A stretch of DNA of 64,000 nucleotides. Origin: Lachnospiraceae bacterium (lineage in GTDB: Bacteria; Bacillota; Clostridia; Lachnospirales; Lachnospiraceae). The stretch spans positions 80,994 through 144,993 of the forward strand of contig JAILGA010000104.1 in the NCBI GenBank assembly GCA_024697225.1. Reading direction: 5' to 3'. The notes under the pieces are model-generated. The model saw only the letters and a program-made list of their open reading frames with translations, had not been told where the DNA came from and made no database searches. Both the position numbers and the translations under genes were made by a program. This document shows positions 16,661-27,282 of the stretch, in pieces (within the stretch, counting starts at the first letter, position 1; the number at the start of each line of letters is the position of its first letter).

Positions 16661-17743
16661 ATGGGAAGAGTCTACAATTTTTCAGCCGGTCCCGCGGTCC
16701 TGCCCGAGGATGTTCTCAAGAAGGCTCAGGAGGAGATGTTCGATTATCACGGATGCGGAATGTCCGTAATGGAGATGAGCCACCGCACAAAGATCTTTGA
16801 TGAACTGATCGGAAAGGCCGAGCAGGATATCAGAGACCTCATGAATATACCCGACAACTACAAAGTGCTCTTCCTTCAGGGAGGTGCCAGCCAGCAGTTC
16901 GCGGCTGTTCCCATGAATCTGAAGAAGAACGGCAAGGCAGCGTATATCATCACTGGCCAGTGGGCAAAAAAAGCATATCAGGAAGCAGGAAAGTATCTTG
17001 ATGCCGTAAAGGTCGCATCGAGCGAAGACGAGACCTTCTCCTACATCCCCGACTGCTCGGATCTTGACATCCCCGCCGACGCCGACTATGTATATATCTG
17101 TGAGAACAACACCATCTACGGAACCAAGTACAAGACCCTCCCCAACACCAAGGGCCACGATCTTGTCAGCGACGTGTCCTCCTGCTTCCTTTCGGAGCCC
17201 GTTGACGTGACAAAGTACGGCGTTATCTACGGCGGTGTTCAAAAGAATGTCGGCCCCGCCGGACTCGTGATCTCTATTATCCGCGAGGATCTGATCCGCG
17301 ACGATCTCGAGAGCTATGTGCCCACGATGCTCAAGTGGAAGACCCAGGCCGATAACGGCTCCCTCTACAACACTCCCAACTGCTGGTCCATCTATATCTG
17401 CGGTCTGGTATTCGAGTGGCTTAAGGCTCAGGGCGGCCTGGAGGTGATGAAGAAAAAGAACGAGGAGAAAGCTGCTCTGCTTTATGATTTCCTTGACCAG
17501 AGCAGGATGTTCAGGGGCACGGTCAGAAAAGAGGACAGATCCCTCATGAACGTCCCGTTTGTGACCGGAAACGACGATCTCAACGCCGAGTTCATCAAGG
17601 AAGCATCGGCTCAGGGCTTTGTCAGCCTGAAAGGACACCGCACCGTCGGCGGAATGAGAGCTTCGATCTATAACGCAATGCCCTATGAAGGCGTAAAGAA
17701 ACTTGTCGAATTCATGGACAGCTTTGAAAAAGCCCACGCATAA
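16661..17743 (+). CDS. serC: Phosphoserine aminotransferase
   Basis: PLP enzyme interconverting 3-phosphohydroxypyruvate and phosphoserine. The 360-aa protein starts VYNFSAGPAVLPEDVLK, the SerC hallmark. It contains FLQGGASQQFAAVPMNL, ENNTIYGTKY, SDVSSCFLSEPVDV, and the PLP-lysine segment VIYGGVQKNVGPAG. The C-terminal GHRTVGGMRASIYNAMP is also family-typical. It is the first gene of a serC-serA unit read from its own promoter, divergent from the DUF1015 gene. A serB phosphatase is not in the window. Confidence 0.97.
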   Translation: MGRVYNFSAGPAVLPEDVLKKAQEEMFDYHGCGMSVMEMSHRTKIFDELIGKAEQDIRDLMNIPDNYKVLFLQGGASQQFAAVPMNLKKNGKAAYIITGQWAKKAYQEAGKYLDAVKVASSEDETFSYIPDCSDLDIPADADYVYICENNTIYGTKYKTLPNTKGHDLVSDVSSCFLSEPVDVTKYGVIYGGVQKNVGPAGLVISIIREDLIRDDLESYVPTMLKWKTQADNGSLYNTPNCWSIYICGLVFEWLKAQGGLEVMKKKNEEKAALLYDFLDQSRMFRGTVRKEDRSLMNVPFVTGNDDLNAEFIKEASAQGFVSLKGHRTVGGMRASIYNAMPYEGVKKLVEFMDSFEKAHA

Positions 17744-17754
17744 AGGAGGAAAAA

Positions 17755-18921
17755 ATGTACAAATACAAGTGCTTAAACCCGATCGCCAAGGTCGGTCTCA
17801 ACAACTTCAATGAAAGATTTGCCGCCACCGATGATGTGGCGGATGCGGACGGCATACTTGTAAGAAGCGCGAACATGCTGGAGATGGAGTTCTCCGACAA
17901 GCTCCTCGCTATCGCAAGAGCCGGTGCCGGTGTTAACAATATCCCCGTTGACCGGTGTGCCAAACAGGGCATTGTTGTCTTCAACACACCCGGTGCCAAT
18001 GCCAACGGTGTCAAGGAAATGGTTCTCGCGGCCATGCTTCTGGCCTCTCGTGATATAGTAGGCGGTATAGAGTGGGTCAGAAAGAATTCCGGTGATCAGG
18101 ACATCGCCAAGCTCACGGAAAAGAGCAAAAAGAAATTTGCGGGCACCGAGATTATGGGCAAAAAACTGGGTGTCATCGGCCTCGGCGCCATAGGCGTAAG
18201 AGTTGCCAATGCCGCAAGAAGCCTCGGAATGGAAGTTTACGGCTACGATCCCTATCTGTCGGTCGAGGCGGCCTGGGCTCTTTCCCGCGACGTCAGGCAT
18301 GTGACTGACGTGAACGAGATCTACAGCAAGTGCGACATCATCACCATCCATGTACCTGCACTTGATTCCACAAAGGGCATGATAAACGGCGAAGCGATCT
18401 CCAAGATGAAAAAAGGTGTGATCCTGCTCAATCTCGCCAGGGATATCCTCTGCGACGAGAACGCAGTTCTTGCGGGCATTAACTCCGGCAAGATCAGAGC
18501 CTATGTCACGGATTTCCCGAACCCGACAGTCGCAGGACATGACGGCTGCATCGTCATACCTCATCTGGGCGCATCTACCGAGGAGAGCGAAGATAACTGC
18601 GCGGTTGCCGCCGTGGCAGAGCTCATGAACTACCTCGACAACGGCAACATCCTCAACAGTGTAAACTACCCCAGATGCGACCTCGGCATCTGCAGCAAGC
18701 CCAGAATCGCGATCTTCCACAAGAACGTGGCCAATATGATCAGCCGTTACACACAGGCACTCGGCAACGCGGGCTGCAACATCTCCGACATGACGAACAA
18801 GTCAAAAGGCGAAGTGGCCTACACCCTCATCGATCTCGATGATCCGGTCAAGCCCGAGGTCGTGGAGCAGCTCAGGTCCGTCGAAGGCGTGTTCCGCGTA
18901 AGAGTCGTCAGGGAAAAATGA
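17755..18921 (+). CDS. serA: D-3-phosphoglycerate dehydrogenase
   Basis: Oxidises 3-phosphoglycerate with NAD, the committed step of serine synthesis. The 388-aa protein has a substrate domain (ARAGAGVNNIPVD), the Rossmann dinucleotide motif GVIGLGAIGVRVA near residue 143, NLARDILCDENAV (in place of the common NxARGxxxxE with its substrate Arg), and the catalytic His in IPHLGASTEESEDN. The last 80 residues form an ACT domain (KPRIAIFHKNVANMIS) that may bind serine. It follows serC by 11 bp with a strong AAAGGAGG site. Length matches the short ACT-containing PGDH type. Confidence 0.94.
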   Translation: MYKYKCLNPIAKVGLNNFNERFAATDDVADADGILVRSANMLEMEFSDKLLAIARAGAGVNNIPVDRCAKQGIVVFNTPGANANGVKEMVLAAMLLASRDIVGGIEWVRKNSGDQDIAKLTEKSKKKFAGTEIMGKKLGVIGLGAIGVRVANAARSLGMEVYGYDPYLSVEAAWALSRDVRHVTDVNEIYSKCDIITIHVPALDSTKGMINGEAISKMKKGVILLNLARDILCDENAVLAGINSGKIRAYVTDFPNPTVAGHDGCIVIPHLGASTEESEDNCAVAAVAELMNYLDNGNILNSVNYPRCDLGICSKPRIAIFHKNVANMISRYTQALGNAGCNISDMTNKSKGEVAYTLIDLDDPVKPEVVEQLRSVEGVFRVRVVREK

Positions 18922-18943
18922 TCTCCCGGACGATCCTGCAGGG

Positions 18944-19630
18944 ATGATCAGAGTTTTTTTTACCACAATCCAAAATGAAGGCACCGGCAGCAATGCCGGT
19001 GCATCAAAAAAACGCGTGCGGCTTCTTCACGAAGCCGCATGGTCGCTTCTTGCCGGATCCCTGCACAGCCTTAATCCCTCGGTTTTCCCCTCCGCAGACG
19101 CCGGAAGTCTGCCCGCTGTAGAAAAGGGTTCCTTTGGTAAACCCTCGTTTACAGATCCTTCCCTTCCCTCTTTTTCTCTCTCTCACTCGGGTTCGGTCGC
19201 TGTCTGCGCCATATCCGAAGAAGACCCTGTAGGCGTTGATGTCCAGGAGATCCGCGGGATGCGCGGACGTATGGACATAGACGGGATCGCAGAGAGGTTC
19301 TTTCACCCCGCAGAGCGGGAACTCCTTGATCACGCGAAGGATATCACGGAGCGCCGCAGACTTTTCTACACTGTTTTTTCATGCAAGGAAGCTTATGTGA
19401 AGATGACAGGATCAGGCATATCAGAGGATTTCAGGGGATTCTGTACGATCTTTGACGGCGAAGGCCGCCCGTCATATATTCTTGATGACAAGACAGACCG
19501 GATCACCGGCTACACTGTTCTAAATGATTTCCCCCTCAAAGACTACGTTCTCGTAACCTGCGTCAATCGTGAACTATCACGGGAAGTCCTGCCTCAACCT
19601 TATTATAGAGTTCTTCCGCATCCGCAGTAG
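18944..19630 (+). CDS. 4'-phosphopantetheinyl transferase, Sfp-like
   Basis: Transfers phosphopantetheine from CoA to a carrier-protein serine. The 228-aa protein shows the three family signatures: FSLSHSGSVAVCAIS, VGVDVQEI (metal-binding Asp) and VFSCKEAYVKMTGSGI (the WxxKEA-type motif with catalytic Glu/Lys), plus RFFHPAERELL. It follows serA by 22 bp on the same strand. The sequence before the ATG has only a weak ribosome site (CAGGG right next to ATG), so translation may depend on serA coupling. Its last 68 bp overlap tail-to-tail with the L,D-transpeptidase gene. No polyketide or NRPS gene is in the window, so its carrier-protein target is unknown. Confidence 0.85.
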   Translation: MIRVFFTTIQNEGTGSNAGASKKRVRLLHEAAWSLLAGSLHSLNPSVFPSADAGSLPAVEKGSFGKPSFTDPSLPSFSLSHSGSVAVCAISEEDPVGVDVQEIRGMRGRMDIDGIAERFFHPAERELLDHAKDITERRRLFYTVFSCKEAYVKMTGSGISEDFRGFCTIFDGEGRPSYILDDKTDRITGYTVLNDFPLKDYVLVTCVNRELSREVLPQPYYRVLPHPQ

Positions 19631-21146
19631 GTATGTTGACGCAGCCGTGGGATCCGGAATTGATATAAAGATCTCCGCCGAATTTGTTTCTCCAGGACGC
19701 GTCATGAATTCCGTAATGACCCGTGAATGCCATCCAGAATTTGACAAATGATGTGTAGCCCTCTCCGCGGAGAGTTCTGTTTTTCTGCATAAAATAGATA
19801 TCAAAGACTCCGCACGGCGTATCTCTTCTCAATGCGGCGCAGCCTGTCACCACCGGTATCTCCATGTCAATCCTGCCGCCTTCGAAATAATAGAGCATCT
19901 GATTAGCTTTATCGACCTCTATATACCTGCCGCCTATATCATCTTCGCTAAGGTACAGCGCGCTGTGCAAAAGTACAGGTTCATGCTTCTGCGGTCTGCC
20001 GCTCTTAACAGCCTCCTTGAGCCACTCTATCTCCGCTTCTTCGTCTATCTTGTTGCCGTAGGTACTCTTGCCCGCAGGAATGATCACCTTTCTGCCGTCG
20101 GCCGCAGTAAACTCCCTGTCTACTCCGTATGTGTCATATTTCTCACAGAGTTCCCGCACAAACTCCTCTATCTCTGATCCCTTTATTATCAGGCCGCCGT
20201 GCCCGCACTCGACAAAGCCGTTGGTCTCTCTGATATCGGAGGGAAGCTCCACGAACTCACCGTCTATCAGATAGGTATCTGCTTCCGTCACGCCGGCATC
20301 CCCATCCTCTTCGTCCTCCCCCGCAAGAGCACGTCCGCCTGAAGCGGCTCTGTTTCCGGCTCCGCCCGACTGTGCGAGCGCCTTCTTAAGATCATCAGAA
20401 GTCATTATCCAGTCATCCGTCACGGAGGCATCCAGTACTATTTCCTCATCGCCCATACAGTAGGATATTTCCGGGGCCCTCGCCTTCTCTATGGCCTTCC
20501 AGGTATCCATAACGGATCTGTCATTCTCTGTGAGCTCATAGGTTTTATAGCATTCACTGCCCTCCGAATCGAGAGGAACATAGAACTCACCACTGCTTAT
20601 TTTTTCTGCCGCAGTCTCAAGGATCGCAGTCCTGTTCGGCGAGTCGTGAGTATCAGCCACCAGTCTGTAGCCCTCTGCATGTCTCTCTATATGCATGCCG
20701 TCCGGCGATACATCAAAGATATCCCAGCTGTCCACGGCAGCTTCCAGAGCATCCATGTCAAATGTTGTGACCGGATTGACAGATATGTAATTGCCGCTGA
20801 AGATCCCCTTAACAAGAGAAAAGGGAGTCTGCTCGCTGTAAGCCTTCCGCACCGATGCGTCGTAGCTCACGCTCATATCAAGATCTTTTGTGGGTATGGC
20901 GAGATTCCTGTCATTTCTGCCGATAAGCATCACAACGGCGGGCACGCCTTCGTTCTCATAGAGCTTGTAGTCAAGCTCCGCCGTGACCTCCGAGGGAGTA
21001 AGTCCCGTGGCATACACTCCGCCCACCCAGGTGCCGTAGCCGAAGCGTCCCTCATAGAGTTTCTGCATGCCGAACCAGACCGCCGAGACAACCCCCGCGA
21101 AGCAAATAAATGTTATAAGAAATGCGCGTAAAAGCTTATTCTTCAT
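19563..21146 (-). CDS. L,D-transpeptidase (YkuD) with peptidoglycan-binding domain
   Basis: Membrane-anchored cell-wall cross-linking enzyme of 527 aa. Residues 7-28 are one membrane segment, with the rest outside. Residues about 40-350 match PG_binding_4-type repeats (the pattern GLTPSEVTAEL and related blocks), interrupted by an acidic low-complexity stretch near residue 270. Residues about 400-527 are the YkuD catalytic domain: YIEVDKANQMLYYFEGG, then YGIHDASW and SGSHGCVNIP, with His500 and catalytic Cys502. These enzymes form 3-3 cross-links or attach proteins to peptidoglycan. It lies 10 bp downstream of ilvB. Its 3' end overlaps the phosphopantetheinyl transferase gene on the other strand. 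Confidence 0.9.
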   Translation of the reverse strand: MKNKLLRAFLITFICFAGVVSAVWFGMQKLYEGRFGYGTWVGGVYATGLTPSEVTAELDYKLYENEGVPAVVMLIGRNDRNLAIPTKDLDMSVSYDASVRKAYSEQTPFSLVKGIFSGNYISVNPVTTFDMDALEAAVDSWDIFDVSPDGMHIERHAEGYRLVADTHDSPNRTAILETAAEKISSGEFYVPLDSEGSECYKTYELTENDRSVMDTWKAIEKARAPEISYCMGDEEIVLDASVTDDWIMTSDDLKKALAQSGGAGNRAASGGRALAGEDEEDGDAGVTEADTYLIDGEFVELPSDIRETNGFVECGHGGLIIKGSEIEEFVRELCEKYDTYGVDREFTAADGRKVIIPAGKSTYGNKIDEEAEIEWLKEAVKSGRPQKHEPVLLHSALYLSEDDIGGRYIEVDKANQMLYYFEGGRIDMEIPVVTGCAALRRDTPCGVFDIYFMQKNRTLRGEGYTSFVKFWMAFTGHYGIHDASWRNKFGGDLYINSGSHGCVNIPTADAEELYNKVEAGLPVIVHD

Positions 21147-21156
21147 TTAATAAAAC

Positions 21157-22848
21157 TCAGGTATTACTCCGCTGATCCTTTAAGTCATTCTCATCAAAAG
21201 CGTCGCTGATCGGCTTTCCCGCAGGAACCATGGGAAAGACCATATCATCCATGTCTATCATGCATTCCACCAGTGCGGGACCGTCATACTCCACCGCTTC
21301 CCTGAGGATCCTTTCAGCATCCCTGACATCATCCAGCAAAAACGCCCTGCATCCGAGTGCTTCCGCCACCTTGCAATAATCAACCTTATCGGTCAGAACC
21401 GTCTGTGAAAAGTGTTTCTTATAAAACAGATTCTGCCACTGGCGCACCATGCCCAGCACGCTGTTGTTGATCACAATCTCGGTTATTGGAATATTGTAGC
21501 GGGATGCGGTCGCAAGCTCGTTCATGTTCATCCTGAAGCATCCGTCTCCGGCGATATTAACCACCTTTCGCCCGGGATTTCCCACCTGTGCGCCTATCGC
21601 CGCGCCAAGGCCGTAACCCATGGTCCCCAGGCCGCCCGAGGTCAGGAAGGTTCTGGGTTTTGTGTAACGGTAGTACTGTGCAGCCCACATCTGGTGCTGT
21701 CCCACATCGGTGACTATGATGGAGTCGTCGGGAAGAAGCTTATTCAGCGTTTCCATCACATACGGGCAGGTCAACTTATCCTTCTCATAACTGAGCGGAA
21801 ATTTCTTTTCGGTCTCCATGACCTCGCTTATCCATTTACTGTGATCCGTCTTCGGAAGTCTCTTCAGAAGATCCGTGAGTACCTCCTTCAGATCTCCCAC
21901 AATGTGATGATCGGTGTGGATATTCTTGTTGATCTCCGCCGCATCGATATCGATATGCAGGATTTTGGATTTTCTGGCAAAGGTTTTGGGATTTCCGATG
22001 ACTCTGTCAGAAAATCTCGCGCCGAGGGCTATAAGGAGATCACAGGAACTCACGCCGAAATTCGATGCTTTGGTGCCGTGCATACCGATCATACCGGTAT
22101 AAAGCGGATGATTTCCGGGGAAGGCCCCCTTTCCCATCAGCGAATCACAGACCGGGGCACCGATGGTCTCGGCCAGCTGCACAAGCTCGTCCGAGGCACC
22201 GCTTATCACTGCCCCGCCGCCCACATAAAGATAAGGCTTTTTTGACGATGTTATCAGAGAGACCGCATCATCTATATCTTTTTCGCTCCAATTGCGGACA
22301 GGCTCCGAAGCGGTTTCAGCCTTCAAAGGCTCGTAGTCAGCAACGGCAGCGGTCACATCCTTGGTTATATCAACCAGCACAGGCCCAGGACGTCCCGATC
22401 TCGCTATACTGAAAGCTTTTCTTATGGTAGACGCGAGTTTTTCCACATCCTTGACGATATATCCGTGCTTGGTTATGGGCATCGTTATGCCCGCTATATC
22501 CGCCTCCTGGAAGCTGTCCTTCCCGAGGAGAGGCAGGGTCACGTTGCAGGTGATGGCAACGATAGGCACGGAATCCATATATGCTGTAGCGATACCCGTG
22601 ACAAGATTGGTGGCTCCGGGTCCGCTCGTCGCAAAGCACACGCCCACACGTCCCGTAGATCTCGCATAACCGTCAGCAGCATGAGCAGCACCCTGTTCGT
22701 GCGAGGTCAGGACATGATTGAAATGATCGCTCTGCTTATAAAGCTCATCATATATGTTCAGTATCGCCCCGCCGGGATATCCGAATATTGTGTCGACTCC
22801 CTGCTCCTTCAGACATTCCAGTACTATCTGTGATCCGTTCAGTTTCAT
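21157..22848 (-). CDS. ilvB: Acetolactate synthase, catalytic subunit
   Basis: ThDP enzyme joining two pyruvates to acetolactate, or pyruvate and 2-ketobutyrate to acetohydroxybutyrate. The 563-aa protein begins [20 protein letters not shown], with [15 protein letters not shown] (catalytic Glu follows in [15 protein letters not shown]), [16 protein letters not shown], and the ThDP motif [22 protein letters not shown] 22848 overlaps the ilvD stop as ATGA, which fixes this start although the frame is open further upstream. No regulatory subunit gene (ilvN) is adjacent. It sits in the leuB-ilvD-ilvB run. Confidence 0.94.
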   Translation of the reverse strand: MKLNGSQIVLECLKEQGVDTIFGYPGGAILNIYDELYKQSDHFNHVLTSHEQGAAHAADGYARSTGRVGVCFATSGPGATNLVTGIATAYMDSVPIVAITCNVTLPLLGKDSFQEADIAGITMPITKHGYIVKDVEKLASTIRKAFSIARSGRPGPVLVDITKDVTAAVADYEPLKAETASEPVRNWSEKDIDDAVSLITSSKKPYLYVGGGAVISGASDELVQLAETIGAPVCDSLMGKGAFPGNHPLYTGMIGMHGTKASNFGVSSCDLLIALGARFSDRVIGNPKTFARKSKILHIDIDAAEINKNIHTDHHIVGDLKEVLTDLLKRLPKTDHSKWISEVMETEKKFPLSYEKDKLTCPYVMETLNKLLPDDSIIVTDVGQHQMWAAQYYRYTKPRTFLTSGGLGTMGYGLGAAIGAQVGNPGRKVVNIAGDGCFRMNMNELATASRYNIPITEIVINNSVLGMVRQWQNLFYKKHFSQTVLTDKVDYCKVAEALGCRAFLLDDVRDAERILREAVEYDGPALVECMIDMDDMVFPMVPAGKPISDAFDENDLKDQRSNT

Positions 22849-24512
22849 TTTGCTATCTCCAGTATCGCTCCTCTGTTTCCGCTCGTGACCATTTCCGCAT
22901 AGCGCGCGAGATATCCGGTTGTGACGGCCGGCTTGCGCGGTTTCCATGCAGCCCTTCTGGATTCCAGTTCCTCATCGCTGACCTTCAGTTCAAGCTTCAT
23001 TGCGGGTATGTCTATAGAGATGATATCTCCGTCCTTTACCAGAGCTATGGGTCCGCCCACCGCCGCCTCAGGCGATACATGACCTATGGACGCTCCGCGG
23101 CTCGCTCCGGAAAATCTGCCGTCTGTTATGAGTGCGACTGTCGAGCCCAAACCCATTCCCGCTATCGCGGAGGTGGGGTTTAACATCTCCCTCATACCGG
23201 GGCCGCCCTTTGGCCCCTCGTAACGGATAACGACGACATCGCCCTCCTTTATACTGCCTCCCTTGATCGCGGAGATCGCATCCTCCTCGCAGTCAAAGAC
23301 ACGTGCCGGTCCCTCGTGCTTCATCATTTCGGGTGCGACAGCGCTTCTCTTTACCACGCTGCCGTCGGGCGCAAGATTGCCCTTGAGGACAGCGAGGCCG
23401 CCGGTTTTGCTGTAAGGATTGTCAAGCGGCCTTATGACCTCGGGATCCCTGTTCACGGCACCCTTTATGTTCTCGCCGATGGTCTTTCCGGTCACTGTCA
23501 TGCACTCCGTGTTTATAAGCCCTGCGTCGGCCAGCTCCTTCATGACCGCATATACTCCGCCGGCTTCGTTCAGATCCTCCATATAAGTCGGACCCGCCGG
23601 AGCGAGATGGCAGAGGTTTGGCGTTTTCTCGCTTATGGGATTGGCAAAGCTGATATCGAAGTCAAATCCGACCTCATGGGCTATGGCCGGGAGATGGAGC
23701 ATGGAATTGGTAGAGCAGCCGAGAGCCATATCAACCGTGAGAGCGTTAAGTATGGCCTCTTTTGTCATGATATCCCTGGGTCTGATGTTCTTTCTTACGA
23801 GTTCCATAACAGCCATGCCCGCATGCTTCGCAATCTTTAATCTCTCGGAGTAGACAGCGGGTATCGTGCCGTTGCCCGAGAGTCCCATTCCCAGAGCCTC
23901 AGTCAGACAGTTCATGGAATTGGCGGTATACATACCCGAGCAGGATCCGCAGGTGGGACAGACCTTGTTCTCAAATTCCGTCACGTCCTCCTCGCTCATA
24001 AGTCCCGCCGCATGAGCTCCAACCGCTTCAAACATGGAAGACAGACTTCTCTTTTTGCCCTTCACATGCCCCGCGAGCATGGGACCGCCGGAGACGAATA
24101 CTGTCGGCACATTTACCCTTGCGGCTGCCATGAGAAGGCCGGGAACATTCTTGTCGCAGTTCGGCACCATTACAAGTGCGTCAAACTGATGAGCTATCGC
24201 CATGCACTCCGTTGAATCCGCGATAAGGTCTCTCGTGACCAGACTGTACTTCATTCCCACGTGTCCCATTGCAATGCCGTCACATACCGCTATCGCAGGG
24301 AAAACCACAGGCATGCCGCCGGCTTCGGCAACGCCTAGTCTGACAGCCTCCACGATCTTGTCAATATTCATGTGGCCGGGCACTATCTCATTGTAGGAGC
24401 TGACAATTCCCACCATGGGCTTCTTTATCTCCTCCGGCGTGAATCCGAGAGCATTGAGCAGACTTCTCGCGGGTGCCTGCTGCATTCCCGATTTCATATT
24501 ATCACTCTGCAT
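22845..24512 (-). CDS. ilvD: Dihydroxy-acid dehydratase
   Basis: Fe-S dehydratase making the 2-keto acid precursors of valine and isoleucine. The 555-aa protein has [13 protein letters not shown] near residue 34, [12 protein letters not shown] and [19 protein letters not shown] (cluster-ligand Cys residues), [14 protein letters not shown] and the C-terminal [20 protein letters not shown]. The length is standard. It is located 30 bp downstream of leuB and its stop overlaps ilvB by 4 bp, giving a branched-chain amino-acid operon that lacks ilvC, leuA and leuCD in this window. Confidence 0.97.
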   Translation of the reverse strand: MQSDNMKSGMQQAPARSLLNALGFTPEEIKKPMVGIVSSYNEIVPGHMNIDKIVEAVRLGVAEAGGMPVVFPAIAVCDGIAMGHVGMKYSLVTRDLIADSTECMAIAHQFDALVMVPNCDKNVPGLLMAAARVNVPTVFVSGGPMLAGHVKGKKRSLSSMFEAVGAHAAGLMSEEDVTEFENKVCPTCGSCSGMYTANSMNCLTEALGMGLSGNGTIPAVYSERLKIAKHAGMAVMELVRKNIRPRDIMTKEAILNALTVDMALGCSTNSMLHLPAIAHEVGFDFDISFANPISEKTPNLCHLAPAGPTYMEDLNEAGGVYAVMKELADAGLINTECMTVTGKTIGENIKGAVNRDPEVIRPLDNPYSKTGGLAVLKGNLAPDGSVVKRSAVAPEMMKHEGPARVFDCEEDAISAIKGGSIKEGDVVVIRYEGPKGGPGMREMLNPTSAIAGMGLGSTVALITDGRFSGASRGASIGHVSPEAAVGGPIALVKDGDIISIDIPAMKLELKVSDEELESRRAAWKPRKPAVTTGYLARYAEMVTSGNRGAILEIAK

Positions 24513-24542
24513 TTCATTACCTCCATAATCCGCGGGTCGCGC

Positions 24543-25634
24543 TCAGGCGATCCTCGACACTATCTCCATTCCCATGGCTCTGCAGCCCACAGACTTTCTC
24601 GTATCGCCGGGCAGTATCAGATCTCCGGTGCGCACACCGTCTCTGAGTGTATCCTGCACGGCTTTCTCTATCGCGTCTGCCTCCTTTTCAAGCGAGAAGC
24701 TGTATCTGAGCATCATCGCCGCAGAGAGAATCGTGGCGATAGGATTGGCGATATCTTTGCCTGCTATATCCGGCGCGCTGCCGTGGCTGGGCTCATAGAG
24801 TCCGAAGCTTGTCTCATTAAGGGAAGCGCTGGGCAGCATGCCGATAGAGCCTGTGATCATGCTCGCCTCATCCGAGAGTATATCTCCGAACATATTCTCG
24901 GTGAGCACTACATCAAACTGGGAAGGATCCCTGACGAGCTGCATCGCGCAGTTATCAACGAGCATATGCTTCAGCTCCACGTCCTGATAATCCCTTGCAA
25001 CCTCCTCGACCACCGCTCTCCAGAGTCTTGAGGAATCAAGCACATTTGCCTTATCGACGCTGGTAACCAGGCGCCTCCTCTTTCTTGCCACATCAAAGGC
25101 CTTTATGGCTATGCGTCTGATCTCGTCCTCGGAATAGACAAGTGTATCTGTGGCGACACGTTTGCCGTCAATCTGCTCGGTCTTTCTCGCACCGAAATAC
25201 AGACCGCCCGTAAGCTCACGCATGATCAGAAGATCAAACCCTTTCACACAGGTCTCCTCTTTCAGCGGACAGGCACTCTTAAGCTCGGGATACAGATATG
25301 CGGGTCTGAGGTTCGCAAAGAGTCCCAGGGCTTTTCTTATCCCGAGCAGTCCGGCCTCGGGCCGCTTATCCGGCGGAAGCTTATACCACGGACTGGTCGC
25401 GGCATCACCGCCGATCGACCCCATCAGCACGGCATCGGCACTTTTGCACGCCGCTATGGTCTCATCGGTGAGAGGGATTCCGTACTCATCTATCGACGCC
25501 CCTCCCATCAGCACATCTTTTGTCTCCACGCTGTGCCCGTATATCTCGGCAACCCGCTCAAGAACAAGCTTGGCCTGAGAGACGATCTCAGGTCCTATCC
25601 CGTCACCGGGAATGCATACGATCTTCATATCCAT
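24543..25634 (-). CDS. leuB: 3-isopropylmalate dehydrogenase
   Basis: NAD-dependent oxidative decarboxylation of 3-isopropylmalate in leucine synthesis. The 363-aa protein has [14 protein letters not shown] at the N-terminus, [53 protein letters not shown] (catalytic Lys), and the NAD site [18 protein letters not shown]. Either ATG 25634 or ATG 25628 could start it; the protein core is unaffected. It lies 19 bp after yajC and leads the leuB-ilvD-ilvB block. Confidence 0.96.
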   Translation of the reverse strand: MDMKIVCIPGDGIGPEIVSQAKLVLERVAEIYGHSVETKDVLMGGASIDEYGIPLTDETIAACKSADAVLMGSIGGDAATSPWYKLPPDKRPEAGLLGIRKALGLFANLRPAYLYPELKSACPLKEETCVKGFDLLIMRELTGGLYFGARKTEQIDGKRVATDTLVYSEDEIRRIAIKAFDVARKRRRLVTSVDKANVLDSSRLWRAVVEEVARDYQDVELKHMLVDNCAMQLVRDPSQFDVVLTENMFGDILSDEASMITGSIGMLPSASLNETSFGLYEPSHGSAPDIAGKDIANPIATILSAAMMLRYSFSLEKEADAIEKAVQDTLRDGVRTGDLILPGDTRKSVGCRAMGMEIVSRIA

Positions 25635-25653
25635 AGGTCATTCCCTCTCAACA

Positions 25654-26061
25654 TCAATCCTTCTTGCTTCCGCCCAGAAATCCGAAGGGCTTTTTCTTCT
25701 CCGGCTCGGCAGCCTGTGCCTTCTCCGCTTCGGCCAGCTTTACGGCATCCTCCGGCTTTTCAAGCTCGACTATTGCCTCCTTGACCATGGGAATACGGCA
25801 GTTCTTATTGTTGCCGAACTCTACGATTACCATATCATCGGATACATCTATGACCGTGCCGATAAAGCCTCCTGTTGTCCTTACGGAATCGCCCACAGCC
25901 ACGTTGGACAGAAGAGCCGCTTTCTGCTTCTGTTCCTTCCTCTGCGGCCTGATCATAATGAAATACATGAACCCGAAGATGACGACGAGATATGCGATCA
26001 TCATCATCGTTCCTGTTCCCTGTCCCGCCGTTCCTGTGGCCGCTGCTGCTATCATACCCAT
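25654..26061 (-). CDS. yajC: Preprotein translocase subunit YajC
   Basis: Small membrane protein of the Sec accessory complex. The 135-aa product has one N-terminal membrane segment (MMMIAYLVVIFGFMYFIMI) followed by RPQRKEQKQ, the YajC signature, and a cytoplasmic domain with GDSVRTTGGFIGTV. The C-terminus is rich in Ala, Glu and Lys. ATG 26061 is used because AAGGAGGAG stands just before it. SecD/SecF are not in the window. Its usual neighbour tgt lies immediately upstream, as in many bacteria. Confidence 0.95.
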   Translation of the reverse strand: MGMIAAAATGTAGQGTGTMMMIAYLVVIFGFMYFIMIRPQRKEQKQKAALLSNVAVGDSVRTTGGFIGTVIDVSDDMVIVEFGNNKNCRIPMVKEAIVELEKPEDAVKLAEAEKAQAAEPEKKKPFGFLGGSKKD

Positions 26062-26103
26062 TTGTAACTCCTCCTTCACTTTTGCTAAAACCGTTAAAGT
26101 TTA

Positions 26104-26132
26104 ATTATACTACCCAGCCTGCATTCCCGCAA
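26104..26132 (-). promoter_or_regulatory. Possible promoter for yajC-leuB-ilvD-ilvB
   Basis: The minus strand has TATAAT (26109-26104), 17 bp after TTGCGG (26132-26127), located at the 3' end of tgt. The -10 is perfect and the -35 is weak. It would allow the downstream genes to be expressed apart from tgt. Confidence 0.45.
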
Positions 26133-27282
26133 GTTTTTCCCTGTACCAGGTGCCGTAGATGCCCTTGTCTATTGCGTCTCTTATCTCGCTCATCAGATGA
26201 TTGTAGAACCACAGGTTGTGGGTGACCATAAGCCTGAGTCCCAGCATTTCACCGGATTTCAGAAGATGTCTGATATAGCTTCGTGAATATCTGCGGCAGG
26301 CGGGGCATCCGCAGCCATCTTCTATGGGTCTGCCATCCGTCTCATAGCGTGCGTTCATGAGATTGATGTGTCCCGATGAAGTATAGGCGTGACCGTGTCT
26401 GCCGTTCCTCGTGGGATAAACACAATCGAAGAAATCAACACCTCTTGCCACCGCCTCAAGAATATTCTCAGGTGTTCCGACGCCCATCAGATAGGTCGGC
26501 GCGCTGCGCGGGAGTTCGGGCACCGTGACATCCAGGATGTGATACATCTCCTCGTGAGTCTCTCCCACGGCAAGTCCGCCTATCGCATATCCGTCCAGCC
26601 CCATTTCGGATATCTCTCTTGCATGGCGTATCCTGATATCGCCAAATACCGCCCCCTGGTTGATCCCGAATAGCATCTGATCCCTGTTTACGGTCTCTTC
26701 AAAGGAGTTGAGCCTTTTCATCTCCTCCCTGCAGCGCTTAAGCCACCTGGTGGTCCTGTCCACACTTCTTTCGACATATTCTCTGTCCGCCCTGCTTGAA
26801 GGGCATTCGTCGAATGCCATGGCTATGGTGGAGCCCAGATGTGACTGAATCCTCATGCTCTCCTCCGGACCCATGAATATCTTTCTCCCGTCGATATGAG
26901 AGGAGAAGAGCACGCCCGCCTCGGTTATCTTTCGCCTCTCAGCAAGCGAAAAGACCTGAAATCCTCCGGAATCGGTCAGTATCGGTGTCCTGCATGACAT
27001 ATACCTGTGCAGCCCGCCGCATCTGTATATCACATCGTCCCCGGGTCTCAAATGCAGATGATAGGTATTAGACAGCACCACCTGGGTGCCCAGAGCCTCC
27101 AGATCTTCGGCTCCCAGACCGCCTTTTATCGCTCCGACAGTCGCCACGTTCATAAAAAGCGGCGTCTGCACCGTGCCATGCACAGTGACCAGCTCGCCCC
27201 TCTTTGCTTTGCCGTCTTCTTTTATCAGGCGATAGCCGAAACGGCGCTCACCTGTAGATGTATCTGTCCCAGAACTCCTCAA
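26110..27282 (-). CDS. tgt: Queuine tRNA-ribosyltransferase
   Basis: Exchanges guanine-34 for a queuine precursor in GUN-anticodon tRNAs. The 390-aa protein has TPLFMNVATVGAIKG, LSNTYHLHLRPG, LTDSGGFQVFSL (catalytic Asp), GINQGAVFGDIR, GYAIGGLAVGE, DCVYPTRNGRHG (second Asp), and the zinc site CGCPACRRYSRSYIRHL with a later His. I place the start at TTG 27282 because AGGAGGGG lies 7 nt upstream; this start is inside the 3' end of the VanY-like gene (35-bp overlap). The overlap suggests translational coupling between the cell-wall enzyme and tgt. Confidence 0.94.
   Translation of the reverse strand: MRSSGTDTSTGERRFGYRLIKEDGKAKRGELVTVHGTVQTPLFMNVATVGAIKGGLGAEDLEALGTQVVLSNTYHLHLRPGDDVIYRCGGLHRYMSCRTPILTDSGGFQVFSLAERRKITEAGVLFSSHIDGRKIFMGPEESMRIQSHLGSTIAMAFDECPSSRADREYVERSVDRTTRWLKRCREEMKRLNSFEETVNRDQMLFGINQGAVFGDIRIRHAREISEMGLDGYAIGGLAVGETHEEMYHILDVTVPELPRSAPTYLMGVGTPENILEAVARGVDFFDCVYPTRNGRHGHAYTSSGHINLMNARYETDGRPIEDGCGCPACRRYSRSYIRHLLKSGEMLGLRLMVTHNLWFYNHLMSEIRDAIDKGIYGTWYREKLAGMQAG

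Noticed and set aside
17773..18720. Open frame of 315 codons on the minus strand within serA, and a similar 351-codon frame opposite serC (16682-17737).
   Set aside because: Both lie opposite clear enzymes with full motifs. They arise from codon usage on the coding strand.
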